Source: Pandoraea aquatica (GTDB lineage Bacteria; Pseudomonadota; Gammaproteobacteria; Burkholderiales; Burkholderiaceae). Taken from it: 64,000 nt of DNA. Shown here one piece after another: positions 8,983 through 17,552 of the stretch; position 1 is the first letter of the stretch, and each line of letters starts with the position of its first letter. Both the position numbers and the translations under genes were made by a program. The stretch is from positions 434,001 to 498,000 of the forward strand of contig NZ_CABPSN010000001.1 in assembly GCF_902459565.1 (NCBI RefSeq), written 5' to 3'. Below the pieces are notes generated by a model, which was not told the origin of the DNA, made no database searches, and saw only the letters and a program-made list of their open reading frames with translations.

Positions 8983-9996
8983 ATGATGTTGCTGCGCTGG
9001 ATTCGTCGCGCCCGCTTTGCCGTTCCCGCTCTTTCCCTTTCTGCCTTCACGGCGCTTGGCGTCATGCACGCTGGCGTGGCGAATGCCCAAGGCGTCACGC
9101 TGCGCGTCGGGGATCAGAACTACTACAACGTGCGGGCCTCGATGGAGGCTTCAGGTGCCCTCGAAGGGGCGAACTATCAGGTCGAATGGAAACACTTCCA
9201 GTCGGCTGCACCGGTGGCCGAAGGTCTTAACGCCGGGGCACTGGACCTCGGCTTCCTCGGCGATTCGGGCTTCCTGTTCCTCGCCGCCAAAGGCGCACCG
9301 GTCAAGCTGATCGCTGTCTCGCGTCAGAACCCCGACACGATTGCGCTCCTCGTGCCGAAGGATTCGCCCGTCAAGTCGATTCAGGACCTCAAAGGCAAAA
9401 AGGTCGCCTACTGGCCCGGCGCATGGAGTCAGCAACTGACACTGCGGGCGCTGGAGAAAGCCGGACTGCCGACCGATTACGTGCAGTTCGTCAAACTGAT
9501 GCCGGTCGACGCCGCCGTCGCACTCCCCAACGGTGCCATCGATGCGTTCCCCGTCTGGGAGCCGTACATCTCGCAGCAGGTCGTGCATAACGGTGCACGT
9601 CCGATCATCACTGCACGCAATCTGATGCCGGGATTGAGCAGCGTGGCCGCGTACGCACCATCGGTCAGCGCGAAGCACGCGGCGATTGCCGACTTCCTCG
9701 CACGTCTGCAAAAGGCGCGTGCGTGGGTGGAGAGCCACAAGGAGGTCTATGCCGACCAATGGGCGAAGAAAGCCGGGTTGGATCGCGACGTCGCTCGACA
9801 CTGGATCGGTCAGGCGGGCATGACGGTCGAGTCCGTCGACAAGCAAGCCGTCGCCGACTATCAGGGCACGAGCGATTTCCTGACGCAAACCGGCGCGCTG
9901 CCGAACCGCTTCGATGTGAGCAAGATCGTCGACACGTCGTTCAACGCCGTGCTTGATACGAAGGGACAGGCGACGCGTCAGAGCGCGTCGCGGTAA
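8983..9996 (+). CDS. ABC transporter periplasmic binding protein, SsuA/sulfonate type
   Basis: The start is one of two adjacent ATGs (8983 or 8986). The N-terminus has a Sec signal: basic RWIRRAR, a hydrophobic core, and cleavage after VANA. The mature part carries SsuA/NMT1-family blocks (RVGDQNYYNVRA, LNAGALDLGFLGDSG, IQDLKGKKVAYWPG, LPNGAIDAFPVWEPY). It delivers an aliphatic sulfonate or similar ligand to an ABC importer. It follows the flavin monooxygenase, but no permease or ATPase follows it; instead there are stem-loops and an opposing gene. It must use a permease encoded elsewhere or be a relic. Confidence 0.88.
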   Translation: MMLLRWIRRARFAVPALSLSAFTALGVMHAGVANAQGVTLRVGDQNYYNVRASMEASGALEGANYQVEWKHFQSAAPVAEGLNAGALDLGFLGDSGFLFLAAKGAPVKLIAVSRQNPDTIALLVPKDSPVKSIQDLKGKKVAYWPGAWSQQLTLRALEKAGLPTDYVQFVKLMPVDAAVALPNGAIDAFPVWEPYISQQVVHNGARPIITARNLMPGLSSVAAYAPSVSAKHAAIADFLARLQKARAWVESHKEVYADQWAKKAGLDRDVARHWIGQAGMTVESVDKQAVADYQGTSDFLTQTGALPNRFDVSKIVDTSFNAVLDTKGQATRQSASR

Positions 9997-10002
9997 AAGA
10001 TG

Positions 10003-10131
10003 CGTCCGAGACCTGTGAACAAGGCCTCGGACGGCAAGTCTCCGAACGCGCAGAGGTGTGAGTCTCTGCGCGTTCGACGATATCGGCGCCACAGTAACTC
10101 GGACACAAGCCACGCGGATAGACGGCTTGTG
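10003..10131. terminator. Cluster of three stem-loops
   Basis: Three inverted repeats are packed into the 140-bp gap. They are 10003-10010 with 10026-10033 (8 bp), 10043-10055 with 10064-10076 (perfect 13 bp, 8-nt loop), and 10104-10111 with 10124-10131 (8 bp). They separate the convergent sulfonate-binding-protein gene and the Tyr-rich gene. The middle one alone would be a good terminator hairpin, although T-runs are absent. Confidence 0.6.
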
Positions 10132-10136
10132 CTGGC

Positions 10137-10907
10137 TCACGTCCGCACGTTATTTCGGGCAGCAATCGCATTCCAATACGCGGTTTCATGTGCCCTGAAC
10201 CGACTGGCTCCCTCGGAGCTTACCTGGAACGCAATCGCGGCCGTTCCTCGAACCGAGACCTGTAGGTTCGCACTTACGGTCCTTGGGTCGCGGCTCGTGA
10301 CGACTCCCGACCATCTTCTAACGTCCGGCAGATTGCCGCCAAACGGTCGGGGCGTCAGCGCCACGGCATCACCTGCACGTCCAGCGGCACCTTCGCCCCC
10401 CGGCTTGCCACCGTCATTAGGGCGAAGCGCATCGTTAGGGGTGCGCGAGCGAGAACCGGGGACGATCGTGGGGTCGTCAGGCGTCGGTGCGAATGGGTAC
10501 GCAGGCACGTAGGTTGGTCCGCCGCCACCGGCGTTGTATGCGGGGGCGTCGTACCAGGGGGCCTGGTACGAGGGGTACTGAGGGGTGTACGAGTAGTCTG
10601 GGACGATCTCGGAGGGATACGAATAGTCCGGGGTGTAAGACGGATTGTACGAGGGATATTGGGGACTGTACGAGTAGTCTGGAGGGTTACCGTAACCGTG
10701 CCCCGGGGCGAATTGAGGCGCGTAGTTGGACTGAGTGGGCGCGGAGGCGAATTGAGGGTAGTAATGCTCGCCGCCGCCGTAGTTCACTCTAACGACCTTG
10801 AGCAAATCATTGGCCATGCCATGTAGGGTTCGCACTTGGGGTGGCGTTTCCGACAAGACGGTGGCCAACGGTTGAATGCCTGTTGACGGTACTGTCGAAT
10901 TAATCAT
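10137..10907 (-). CDS. Tyr/Pro-repeat protein of unknown function
   Basis: I do not recognise this 256-residue protein. The start MINSTVPSTG follows GGAGAA. Residues 1-30 are Ser/Thr/Pro-rich with no hydrophobic signal peptide. Residues 49-137 form a low-complexity block with about 20 Tyr and many Pro, built from PDYSY (76-80, 93-97, 103-107) and PQYPSY (82-87, 109-114). A Gly/Asp/Pro linker follows, then a C-terminal segment from about 183 (TPRPFGGNLPDVRRW) that could fold. Base composition looks less GC-rich than the flanks. It stands alone. A secreted or surface protein, or a secretion-system effector, is possible but unproven. Confidence 0.7.
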   Translation of the reverse strand: MINSTVPSTGIQPLATVLSETPPQVRTLHGMANDLLKVVRVNYGGGEHYYPQFASAPTQSNYAPQFAPGHGYGNPPDYSYSPQYPSYNPSYTPDYSYPSEIVPDYSYTPQYPSYQAPWYDAPAYNAGGGGPTYVPAYPFAPTPDDPTIVPGSRSRTPNDALRPNDGGKPGGEGAAGRAGDAVALTPRPFGGNLPDVRRWSGVVTSRDPRTVSANLQVSVRGTAAIAFQVSSEGASRFRAHETAYWNAIAARNNVRT

Positions 10908-11124
10908 GATGGTTCTCCATCGGTGAGCGGAGATTCCACTTTGGCACCGATAGCGCACATCACTTTACGTTACGACCCCCTACCTTCGGTATTTGCGTAC
11001 CGGTTGCGAGAGGAGACGTCTTCTCCTAACGAAACCTTGGTGCAAACGCTCAAGATTCCCGCTCGCAAGGCAGCCGGACGATTGAATCCTTATGGACCCA
11101 GTCGTCCCGCCTGTCCGCTGACGA

Positions 11125-13428
11125 CTAGTGCGCCGACTTCGGCACAACGTTGAGTGCAGACCCTGCCCTGAACCACGCCAGTTGCACATCGCTATAGCTG
11201 TGCTTTAGCGCCACCGTTTCCTGTGTGCCGTCGACGTGATGCAGCACACACTGCACTTCGCGGCCCGGTGCGAGATCAGTCAGACCCACGAGATCGATAC
11301 GGTCGTCGGCGCGAACACGTTCGTAGTCGTCGGCATTCGCGAATGTCAGCGCGAGCAGTCCCTGCTTCTTCAGATTCGTCTCGTGAATCCGCGCGAAGCT
11401 GCGCGCGATCACCGCCATTCCTCCCAGCAGCCGTGGCGACAACGCCGCGTGCTCGCGACTGCTGCCCTCGCCATAGTTGAAGTCGCCGACGATGACCCAC
11501 GGCACACCTGCCGCGCGATAGGCGCGTGCTGCCTGCGCAGGCGTGACACCCGCCTCGCCGTTCAGCCAGTCGGTCGTGGTGCCCGTCTCGCCGGTGAAGG
11601 CGTTCGTGCCGCCGATCAGCAGGTTATCGCTGAAGCGTTCCAGATGCCCGCGCAGTTTCAGCCACGGCCCAGCCGGAGAGATGTGATCCGTCGTGGTCTT
11701 ACCCTTTGTCTTGATGAGCAACGGCATGCCCTTCGGATCTTTACCGTTCCACGCGGGCCATGGGCGCAGCACCTGAATGCGCTCGCTCGCGGGATCGACA
11801 CTGATCGTCACAGCGCGGCCGTCGTCCGGCGGCGCGATGTAATGCGTCGCGCCACGGGTGAAGCCAAGTGGCGGCACCTCGGGCGCGACGGCTGGCGGCG
11901 TGAGCCGGAACGCCGTGCCATCTGGCGCGGTCAGCGTATCGCGCTGCGGATCGAACGAAATTCGTCCCGCCAGCGCCCACGCCGTGACGATCTCGGGGCT
12001 GGCGATCAGATTGACGGTGTTGGCAGACCCATCGTTGCGGCGCGGAAAGTTGCGGTTGTACGACGTAACGATGGTGTTGGGCGACGCCACCGCAGCCGCC
12101 TCGCGACGCCATTGCCCGATGCACGGCCCGCAGGCATTCGCGAGCACCGTACCCCCCATCGACGACAACTCAGTCAATTGCCCATCGCGTTCAATCGTCG
12201 CCCGTACCTGCTCGGAACCCGGTGTGACCATGAACGGCACCGTCGCCTTGAGACCGTGAGCTTGCGCTTGTCTGGCGACGTCCGCAGCGCGGCTCATGTC
12301 TTCGTACGACGAGTTGGTGCAACTGCCGATGAGCGCTGCTGAAATGGCATCCGTCTGCACATCGCCCGTGTCAAAGCCGTGTGACTCGGCGGCCGTCTTC
12401 ATTTGCGCTGCGAGCTGCGCCACCGTGCGGGCGCGATCCGGTGAATGCGGGCCGACGACGTGCGGCTCCAGCGTCGACAGATCGATGCGGATGACCCGGT
12501 CGTAAAACGCTTCCGGGTCGGCCTCGACTTCGGGGTCGGGCGCGAGCAACGCCAGATTGGCTTCGATCACCGGCACCAGATCGGCACGCCCGCTCGCACG
12601 CAGGTAGTCGAGCATGCGCGCGTCGGCGGGGAACATCGACGTCGTAGCCCCCAACTCTGCGCCCATGTTCGTGATGGTCGCTTTGCCGGTCGCGCTGATC
12701 GTGCGTGCGCCGGGGCCGATGTACTCGACGATGGCGTTGGTACCGCCCGATACCGTCAGCTCACCCGCGACGCGCAGGATCACGTCTTTCGGTGCCGTCC
12801 AGCCGCCGAGCGAGCCCGTCAGGTACACAGCGATGCGCTTCGGATACAGCACCTCCCATGGCAGTCCGGCCAGTGCCTCGACGGCATCTGCACCGCCCAC
12901 GCCCACAGCGCACGCGCCGAGACCGCCCGCGTTCGGCGTATGCGAATCGGTGCCGATCATCAATGCACCGGGAAACGCATAGTTCTCAAGCACGACCTGA
13001 TGGATGATGCCCGCCCCCGGCTCCCAGAAGCCAAGACCGTACTTCGCCGCCGCGCTGCGCAGGAACGCGTAGACCTCATAGTTTTCGTCGACCGACGCCT
13101 TGAGATCGGCACGCCCTTCGACACGTGCCTGAATCAGGTGATCGCAATGAATGCTCGCGGACACGGCGACACGCTCGCGTCCCGTCTGCATGAACTGAAG
13201 CATGCCGGTCTGCCCGAGCACGTCCTGAAACATGACGCGATCGACGCCGAGCGCCAGATAGCTTTTGCCCGGCACCAGCGGCTGCGTCTCAGGGTCCGTG
13301 AGGTGACCGAGCAGCACAGACTCGGAGAGTGTCAGCGGATGACCGAGACGGCGGCGCACGATAGCCAGCTTGTCGGCCATGGCGGCATAGAGGCGTGCGA
13401 GCGCCTCCGGAGAGAGGAATTGAGACAT
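11125..13428 (-). CDS. Aconitate hydratase, mitochondrial type
   Basis: A 767-residue enzyme with an AAGGAG ribosome site. The 4Fe-4S cysteines are visible as one Cys in SCTNSSYEDMS and two in ACGPCIGQW. Other family blocks are IGTDSHTPNAGGLG and the swivel-domain NYGEGSSREHAA, with the active-site Ser and Arg. The length and ...PFMVTPGSEQ... pattern match the mitochondrial-type aconitases rather than the roughly 900-residue AcnA or the AcnB fold. It converts citrate to isocitrate via cis-aconitate in the cytoplasm. Burkholderiaceae usually carry other aconitases, so this may be a secondary enzyme under the divergent LysR gene. Confidence 0.92.
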   Translation of the reverse strand: MSQFLSPEALARLYAAMADKLAIVRRRLGHPLTLSESVLLGHLTDPETQPLVPGKSYLALGVDRVMFQDVLGQTGMLQFMQTGRERVAVSASIHCDHLIQARVEGRADLKASVDENYEVYAFLRSAAAKYGLGFWEPGAGIIHQVVLENYAFPGALMIGTDSHTPNAGGLGACAVGVGGADAVEALAGLPWEVLYPKRIAVYLTGSLGGWTAPKDVILRVAGELTVSGGTNAIVEYIGPGARTISATGKATITNMGAELGATTSMFPADARMLDYLRASGRADLVPVIEANLALLAPDPEVEADPEAFYDRVIRIDLSTLEPHVVGPHSPDRARTVAQLAAQMKTAAESHGFDTGDVQTDAISAALIGSCTNSSYEDMSRAADVARQAQAHGLKATVPFMVTPGSEQVRATIERDGQLTELSSMGGTVLANACGPCIGQWRREAAAVASPNTIVTSYNRNFPRRNDGSANTVNLIASPEIVTAWALAGRISFDPQRDTLTAPDGTAFRLTPPAVAPEVPPLGFTRGATHYIAPPDDGRAVTISVDPASERIQVLRPWPAWNGKDPKGMPLLIKTKGKTTTDHISPAGPWLKLRGHLERFSDNLLIGGTNAFTGETGTTTDWLNGEAGVTPAQAARAYRAAGVPWVIVGDFNYGEGSSREHAALSPRLLGGMAVIARSFARIHETNLKKQGLLALTFANADDYERVRADDRIDLVGLTDLAPGREVQCVLHHVDGTQETVALKHSYSDVQLAWFRAGSALNVVPKSAH

Positions 13429-13546
13429 CGATCACTCCTTCTTGGAAGGTTTTGTGGGGTGGATGGGTGCGATCGCAGGACGCATTCTGGCGTCGGTCTC
13501 AATGGCGGTAAAATGAATTTATCTGTCCGATTACTCAATATTTCTG

Positions 13547-14437
13547 ATGAAAATCGACATTCTCGGCGTGCAGGCATTTGTCGCCATTGCAGACCGTGGC
13601 GGATTCCAGAGCGCCGCCGATGCGCTCTCCGTCACACAAACGGCGATCACCCAGCGCTTGCGCAAGCTCGAAGACTATCTGGGGGTCACGTTGTTCGAAC
13701 GAACCACGCGTTCTGTGTCGCTCACGCAGATCGGGCGCGACTTCCTGCCGCAGGCGCGGCGTTTGCTCGACGAGCTGTCCGATGCGATCACCGAAATTCG
13801 CGAAAGCGGACAAGCCGCGCGTGGCGACGTCTCCATCGCCTGTGTGCCGACAGCGGGGGTGCAGTTCCTGCCGAACATTCTTCAGACGTACGCGCAGCAG
13901 TTCCCGCACAACCGCGTGCGCGTGTTGGATCATTCGTCGTCTGCCGTGACGGACGCCGTCCTGCGTCGCGAAGCCGAGTTCGGCATTCACATCGCCGGGT
14001 CACGTCATGCGGATCTCGTGGGCCTGCCTGTCGCTCAGGATCAGTTCGTGCTGATCTGTCATTCGTCGCACCCGCTCGCCCGGCGACGTCGCGTACCGTG
14101 GCGCAGCTTGTCGCCCTACCCGCTGATCTTCGCGGGTCAGGTCAGCGCCAACCGGGCATTGCTCGATGGCGCGCTGGGCGACGTCGACTTGCAGCCGCAC
14201 TTCGAGGTGCAGCGCAGTTCGACGGCGGTGGGCATGGTCGCGGAAGGTGTGGCGGCGGCGGTGGTGCCGCGTCTCGCGTTGCAAAAGGGCGCGTACCCGG
14301 ACATTCGCGTGGTCAATCTGGTCGAACCGGTCATTGCGCGAACGCTGGTGCTCGTGACGCGGCGAGGCGCACGCCTCTCACCCGCCGCACAAGCGCTTTA
14401 CGATCTGATTGCGTCCCGTGCAACGCTCGACGGATGA
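13547..14437 (+). CDS. LysR-family regulator, divergent from aconitase
   Basis: This 296-residue LysR protein has the HTH at residues about 4-60 (ILGVQAFVAIADRGGFQSAADALSV, then LEDYLGVTLFERTTRSVSLT) and an effector domain with GDVSIACVPTAG. It lies 118 bp from the divergent aconitase start. That gap is AT-richer than its surroundings, as expected for a shared control region. Its likely target is the aconitase gene. The C-terminus converges with the alginate-lyase-like gene, leaving 17 bases between them. Confidence 0.9.
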   Translation: MKIDILGVQAFVAIADRGGFQSAADALSVTQTAITQRLRKLEDYLGVTLFERTTRSVSLTQIGRDFLPQARRLLDELSDAITEIRESGQAARGDVSIACVPTAGVQFLPNILQTYAQQFPHNRVRVLDHSSSAVTDAVLRREAEFGIHIAGSRHADLVGLPVAQDQFVLICHSSHPLARRRRVPWRSLSPYPLIFAGQVSANRALLDGALGDVDLQPHFEVQRSSTAVGMVAEGVAAAVVPRLALQKGAYPDIRVVNLVEPVIARTLVLVTRRGARLSPAAQALYDLIASRATLDG

Positions 14438-14454
14438 CCGGCCAACGCCGTCGA

Positions 14455-15471
14455 TCAGTTCGCCGACGGCACGATGCCGTTCGTGGCCATGAACGTCAGA
14501 TTGCCGCCCATTCGCGGATCCCGGAATGGCCCGGCATCATGCATCGCCTGGAAGCGGCCCGGATCGGGCGAGCGCAGCCGATAGAACTCGACCCAACCGC
14601 TGGACGCCTTGGGGCTGGCCGTCTCCTGTACCGAGCCGGATTGCGCGTTGAACCACGCGGGATCACGGTAGCCGTCTGCCACCCGTGCGGCGAGGCGTTC
14701 CAGTGCCCCCTGACGGTACGCATACCAGTCTTCGCCACGAAGTCGCGCCAGCTCGGCCATCAGCACGAGCGGTGCCGTCGCGTAGTCGTGGTAATGCAGC
14801 GCGCGACGCTTGCGCGCCATCTCCATCGGCAGACTGCCATCGGGCTCGATGGCATCGACGCCGGTGCGAAAGATGCCCTGAGCGGTCTTGAGCAGCGCAT
14901 CGTCGCGCACGGCGACAGCCGTCGCCATAATGCCGATCCCGGTCCAGTAATAGTGATTGTTGCGCTTGTGCTTCGGGTTGTCCCAGTACGCCAGATTCGC
15001 AGCCGACAGCTGGCGCAACCACGGCTCGATGGACGCGCGCTGCTGCGGTGTGGCCGCCGCTTGCGTGCGCAGATAAGCCAGCGCAAGCGCGCCATGAATC
15101 CACTGACGCATGTAGTCCGACTGGTCGTTGTTCACGTGCACCATACGCCCGAGCATCGCCCCGCTGCTGGCCCACGCTTCGAGCCACGTCAGCGCACAGC
15201 GTGCGGCCGTCGCGTCGGCGGTTCGGGCGTATGTATCGGCCGACTTCGTGACATGGGACGCGAAGTCGTTCAGCGGTTTGGCCGCTGCGTCGCTTTCGGC
15301 CTTGAGCCGAGGATCGATGACGGAACTGGCGGCGTCCGAGTAGTAGCCCATCGCCCGGATGTCGGGGCTGCCCGGTGGCGGCGCGGGACAGTCGGTTTGT
15401 GCGGCGTAAGCACCGATGGTGAACGACATGGCGACGGTAACTCCTACCATCCTGACGAGACGCAAAACCAT
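14455..15471 (-). CDS. Alginate-lyase-like secreted polysaccharide lyase (PL5 family)
   Basis: The start MVLRLVRMVGVTVAMSF gives a Sec signal peptide with cleavage near AYA-AQ; AGGGA lies upstream. The mature protein has the PL5/AlgL signature KRNNHYYW, in which Asn and His act in catalysis, and the later RRALHYHDYA, in which Arg and Tyr fit the other two active-site residues. Length (338 residues) is close to AlgL. It should act in the periplasm by beta-elimination on mannuronate-rich polymer. No alginate biosynthesis gene is nearby. The LysR gene upstream, 23 bases away on the same strand, may be co-transcribed. Confidence 0.85.
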   Translation of the reverse strand: MVLRLVRMVGVTVAMSFTIGAYAAQTDCPAPPPGSPDIRAMGYYSDAASSVIDPRLKAESDAAAKPLNDFASHVTKSADTYARTADATAARCALTWLEAWASSGAMLGRMVHVNNDQSDYMRQWIHGALALAYLRTQAAATPQQRASIEPWLRQLSAANLAYWDNPKHKRNNHYYWTGIGIMATAVAVRDDALLKTAQGIFRTGVDAIEPDGSLPMEMARKRRALHYHDYATAPLVLMAELARLRGEDWYAYRQGALERLAARVADGYRDPAWFNAQSGSVQETASPKASSGWVEFYRLRSPDPGRFQAMHDAGPFRDPRMGGNLTFMATNGIVPSAN

Positions 15472-15494
15472 TACGTAATTCCCTGATAGGTAAC

Positions 15495-16391
15495 TTACCC
15501 CTGCGACGCCTGAGCGAGCATCCATTCGCGAAAGGTCCGCAACGCCGAGCGTTGTTGCAGACGCTCCTTCGGGTAGCAGAGGTAATGCCCGTGGCGCGGC
15601 ACATCCACGCCAGCATCAACCGGCACGACGAGGCGGCCAGCCTGTATCGCCTCACGCGCCAGAAACGCCGGCACCAATCCCACGCCCATGCCCGCCTCCG
15701 CCGCCTGTAGCAGCACCGAGTACTGCTCGAAGCGAGGCCCCGGGCGCTGCGCATGCGGCGCGACGTCGTGGCACGTCGCCCATGTTCCCCACACTTCTTC
15801 CGCCTGATTGTGCACGAGCCTCGGAGCGCGAGCCACATCCGTTGCGCTGGCCAGTGGATAACGCGCAACGAACGACGGCGCACATACCGGCACGAAGCGG
15901 CGTCCATCCAGATACTCGCTCACGACGCCCTCCCACGAGCCGTCGCCATAACGCACGGCGGCGTCCAACGTGAACGGAAAAGCGTCGCCGTGAGCCAGGT
16001 GCCGGCTGAAGCTGAGCGTCACGCCGGGCGTGCTCGCCAGGAAGTCGGGCAGCCGGGGGATCAACCATTTGGTGGTGAAAGTGGGCACGCTGGCAATCGT
16101 CAGCAGATCGCTTTCCCCACGCGACGTCATCAACTCCAGCGACGCATTCCCGATCTCGCGCAACGGCTCGGCGACGCGGTCGTGATAGCGCCGCCCGGCC
16201 TCGGTCAGCACCAGATGACGCCCCTCGCGCACGAACAAGGCCGTGCCGACGAGCGTTTCCAGCGCCGCAATCTGCCGACTCACGGCGCTCGGCGTCAGGC
16301 CCAGTTCACGGGCAGCACGAGAAAAATTCAAGTGCCTCGCCGCGCTGGTGAAGGCGAGCAGTTCAGCAATATTCGGATAGCAATGACGCAT
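15495..16391 (-). CDS. LysR-family regulator (GcvA-like)
   Basis: This 298-residue protein has an N-terminal HTH (LLAFTSAARHLNFSRAARELGLTPSAVSRQIAALE) typical of the GcvA subgroup, followed by an effector domain (LLTIASVPTFTTKWLIPRLPDF). The TKWLIPRL block is a GcvA-group hallmark. It precedes the alginate-lyase-like gene on the same strand with only 23 bases between them. It may control that gene, the divergent ABC operon, or both. The effector is unknown. Confidence 0.9.
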   Translation of the reverse strand: MRHCYPNIAELLAFTSAARHLNFSRAARELGLTPSAVSRQIAALETLVGTALFVREGRHLVLTEAGRRYHDRVAEPLREIGNASLELMTSRGESDLLTIASVPTFTTKWLIPRLPDFLASTPGVTLSFSRHLAHGDAFPFTLDAAVRYGDGSWEGVVSEYLDGRRFVPVCAPSFVARYPLASATDVARAPRLVHNQAEEVWGTWATCHDVAPHAQRPGPRFEQYSVLLQAAEAGMGVGLVPAFLAREAIQAGRLVVPVDAGVDVPRHGHYLCYPKERLQQRSALRTFREWMLAQASQG

Positions 16392-16652
16392 CGGGGAATG
16401 TCAGGCTGGCGTTGGGTTCCGGTCAGAAACAGCGGTTCGCGATCGATGCCGATGACGCGCCAACTGTTCCGTTTTCGCACAGAACGATGCCCGAATCGTG
16501 TGTTTTCTTCATGACGATGACATTTCAGACCATGAAACTCTCGCCCAACGTCGATCCGGCTGTCTCCCCGCCTGCCCTTTTGCAGTAAGGGATTGCAAGA
16601 CTTCCGGACGACCGAAGCGAATTTGTCACCGTATGCCGTTCAGGTTTCCCCG

Positions 16653-17552
16653 ATGTCCGACGTCCACGCCGACCGCCTTGCCCAAACTGTGCCACTCCGG
16701 CACAACCCAGCCCCTGCCGACGCAGAGGCCGTGGGGCACGCCGCACCGCGTGCGCAGGCGGGTCTGCTGGTCTGGATCGTGCGCGCCGTCGCCGCGCTGT
16801 TTCTGCTCTACCTCTGCCTGCCGGTGCTGTTGCTGCTGATCGGCGCGTTCGGCCAGACGTGGACCAATACCGTATTGCCGACGGGCGTGACAGGCCACTG
16901 GTTCACCGATCTGGCGGGCGACCCGTCGTTTCGCCGTGCCTTCTCCACGAGCCTCATCGTCGCGCTGAGCTGCTGTGCGATGACGGCACTGATCGGCCTC
17001 CCGCTGGCGTACTCGCTGCATCATCGCGCGCGCAGCGGCCGCGGGGCGATCGCCCGTCTGGTGACATTGCTGCCCGTAGCGGTGCCTGCCCTCACGCTCG
17101 GCTTCGGCTACATCGCCGTCTTCAGCGGCGACACGTTGCCCTGGCTCGGCTCGCTCTGGCTGCTCGTGCTGGCACACGCGGTACTTACGCTGCCGTATCT
17201 CACGCAAACGCTGCTCGCCGATCTTCGGCATCTCGACATCGCCAAACTTGAGGATTGCGCCGCCACGCTGGGCGCTTCGCCGCTACGTCAATTTCTGACG
17301 ATTGCCGTGCCGAATCTCACGCACAGTCTGGTCGCCGGGTTGGTGATGGTCGCGGCGCTGTCCATCGGTGAATTCCAGATTTCCAATCTCATCGCGGGTT
17401 TCCGCTATCGCAACTATCCGGTGGTGTTGCTTCAGGCGTTCTACGGTGCGACCGGCTTCGCCTGCGCCGCCACCGTCGTGCTGCTCGTGCTCGCGCTCGC
17501 CGCGACCGGCATGTCGATCGTCGCTGCATCCCGCCAGAAGGTCAGTTCATGA
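16653..17552 (+). CDS. ABC importer permease (first of two)
   Basis: Start uncertain: I choose MSDVHADRLA, but an ATG 60 bases upstream is in frame. The protein of about 299 residues has a hydrophobic helix near the N-terminus and a binding-protein-dependent permease domain of about six helices. The cytoplasmic EAA loop is seen as EDCAATLGASPLRQFLTIAVP. It is the first gene of a compact operon, and its stop overlaps the ATPase start (ATGA). The permease type is that of iron, polyamine and aminoethylphosphonate importers. Confidence 0.88.
   Translation: MSDVHADRLAQTVPLRHNPAPADAEAVGHAAPRAQAGLLVWIVRAVAALFLLYLCLPVLLLLIGAFGQTWTNTVLPTGVTGHWFTDLAGDPSFRRAFSTSLIVALSCCAMTALIGLPLAYSLHHRARSGRGAIARLVTLLPVAVPALTLGFGYIAVFSGDTLPWLGSLWLLVLAHAVLTLPYLTQTLLADLRHLDIAKLEDCAATLGASPLRQFLTIAVPNLTHSLVAGLVMVAALSIGEFQISNLIAGFRYRNYPVVLLQAFYGATGFACAATVVLLVLALAATGMSIVAASRQKVSS

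Noticed and set aside
10980-11189. Short open frames between the Tyr-rich gene and aconitase
   Set aside because: They overlap the aconitase 3' end, have no ribosome site, and their products are Arg/Ser-rich on either strand.
12445-15486. A 1013-codon plus-strand open frame
   Set aside because: It is antisense to aconitase and the alginate-lyase-like gene and covers the LysR gene; Arg/His/Ala-rich composition is typical of GC-rich shadow frames, with no ribosome site or domain.
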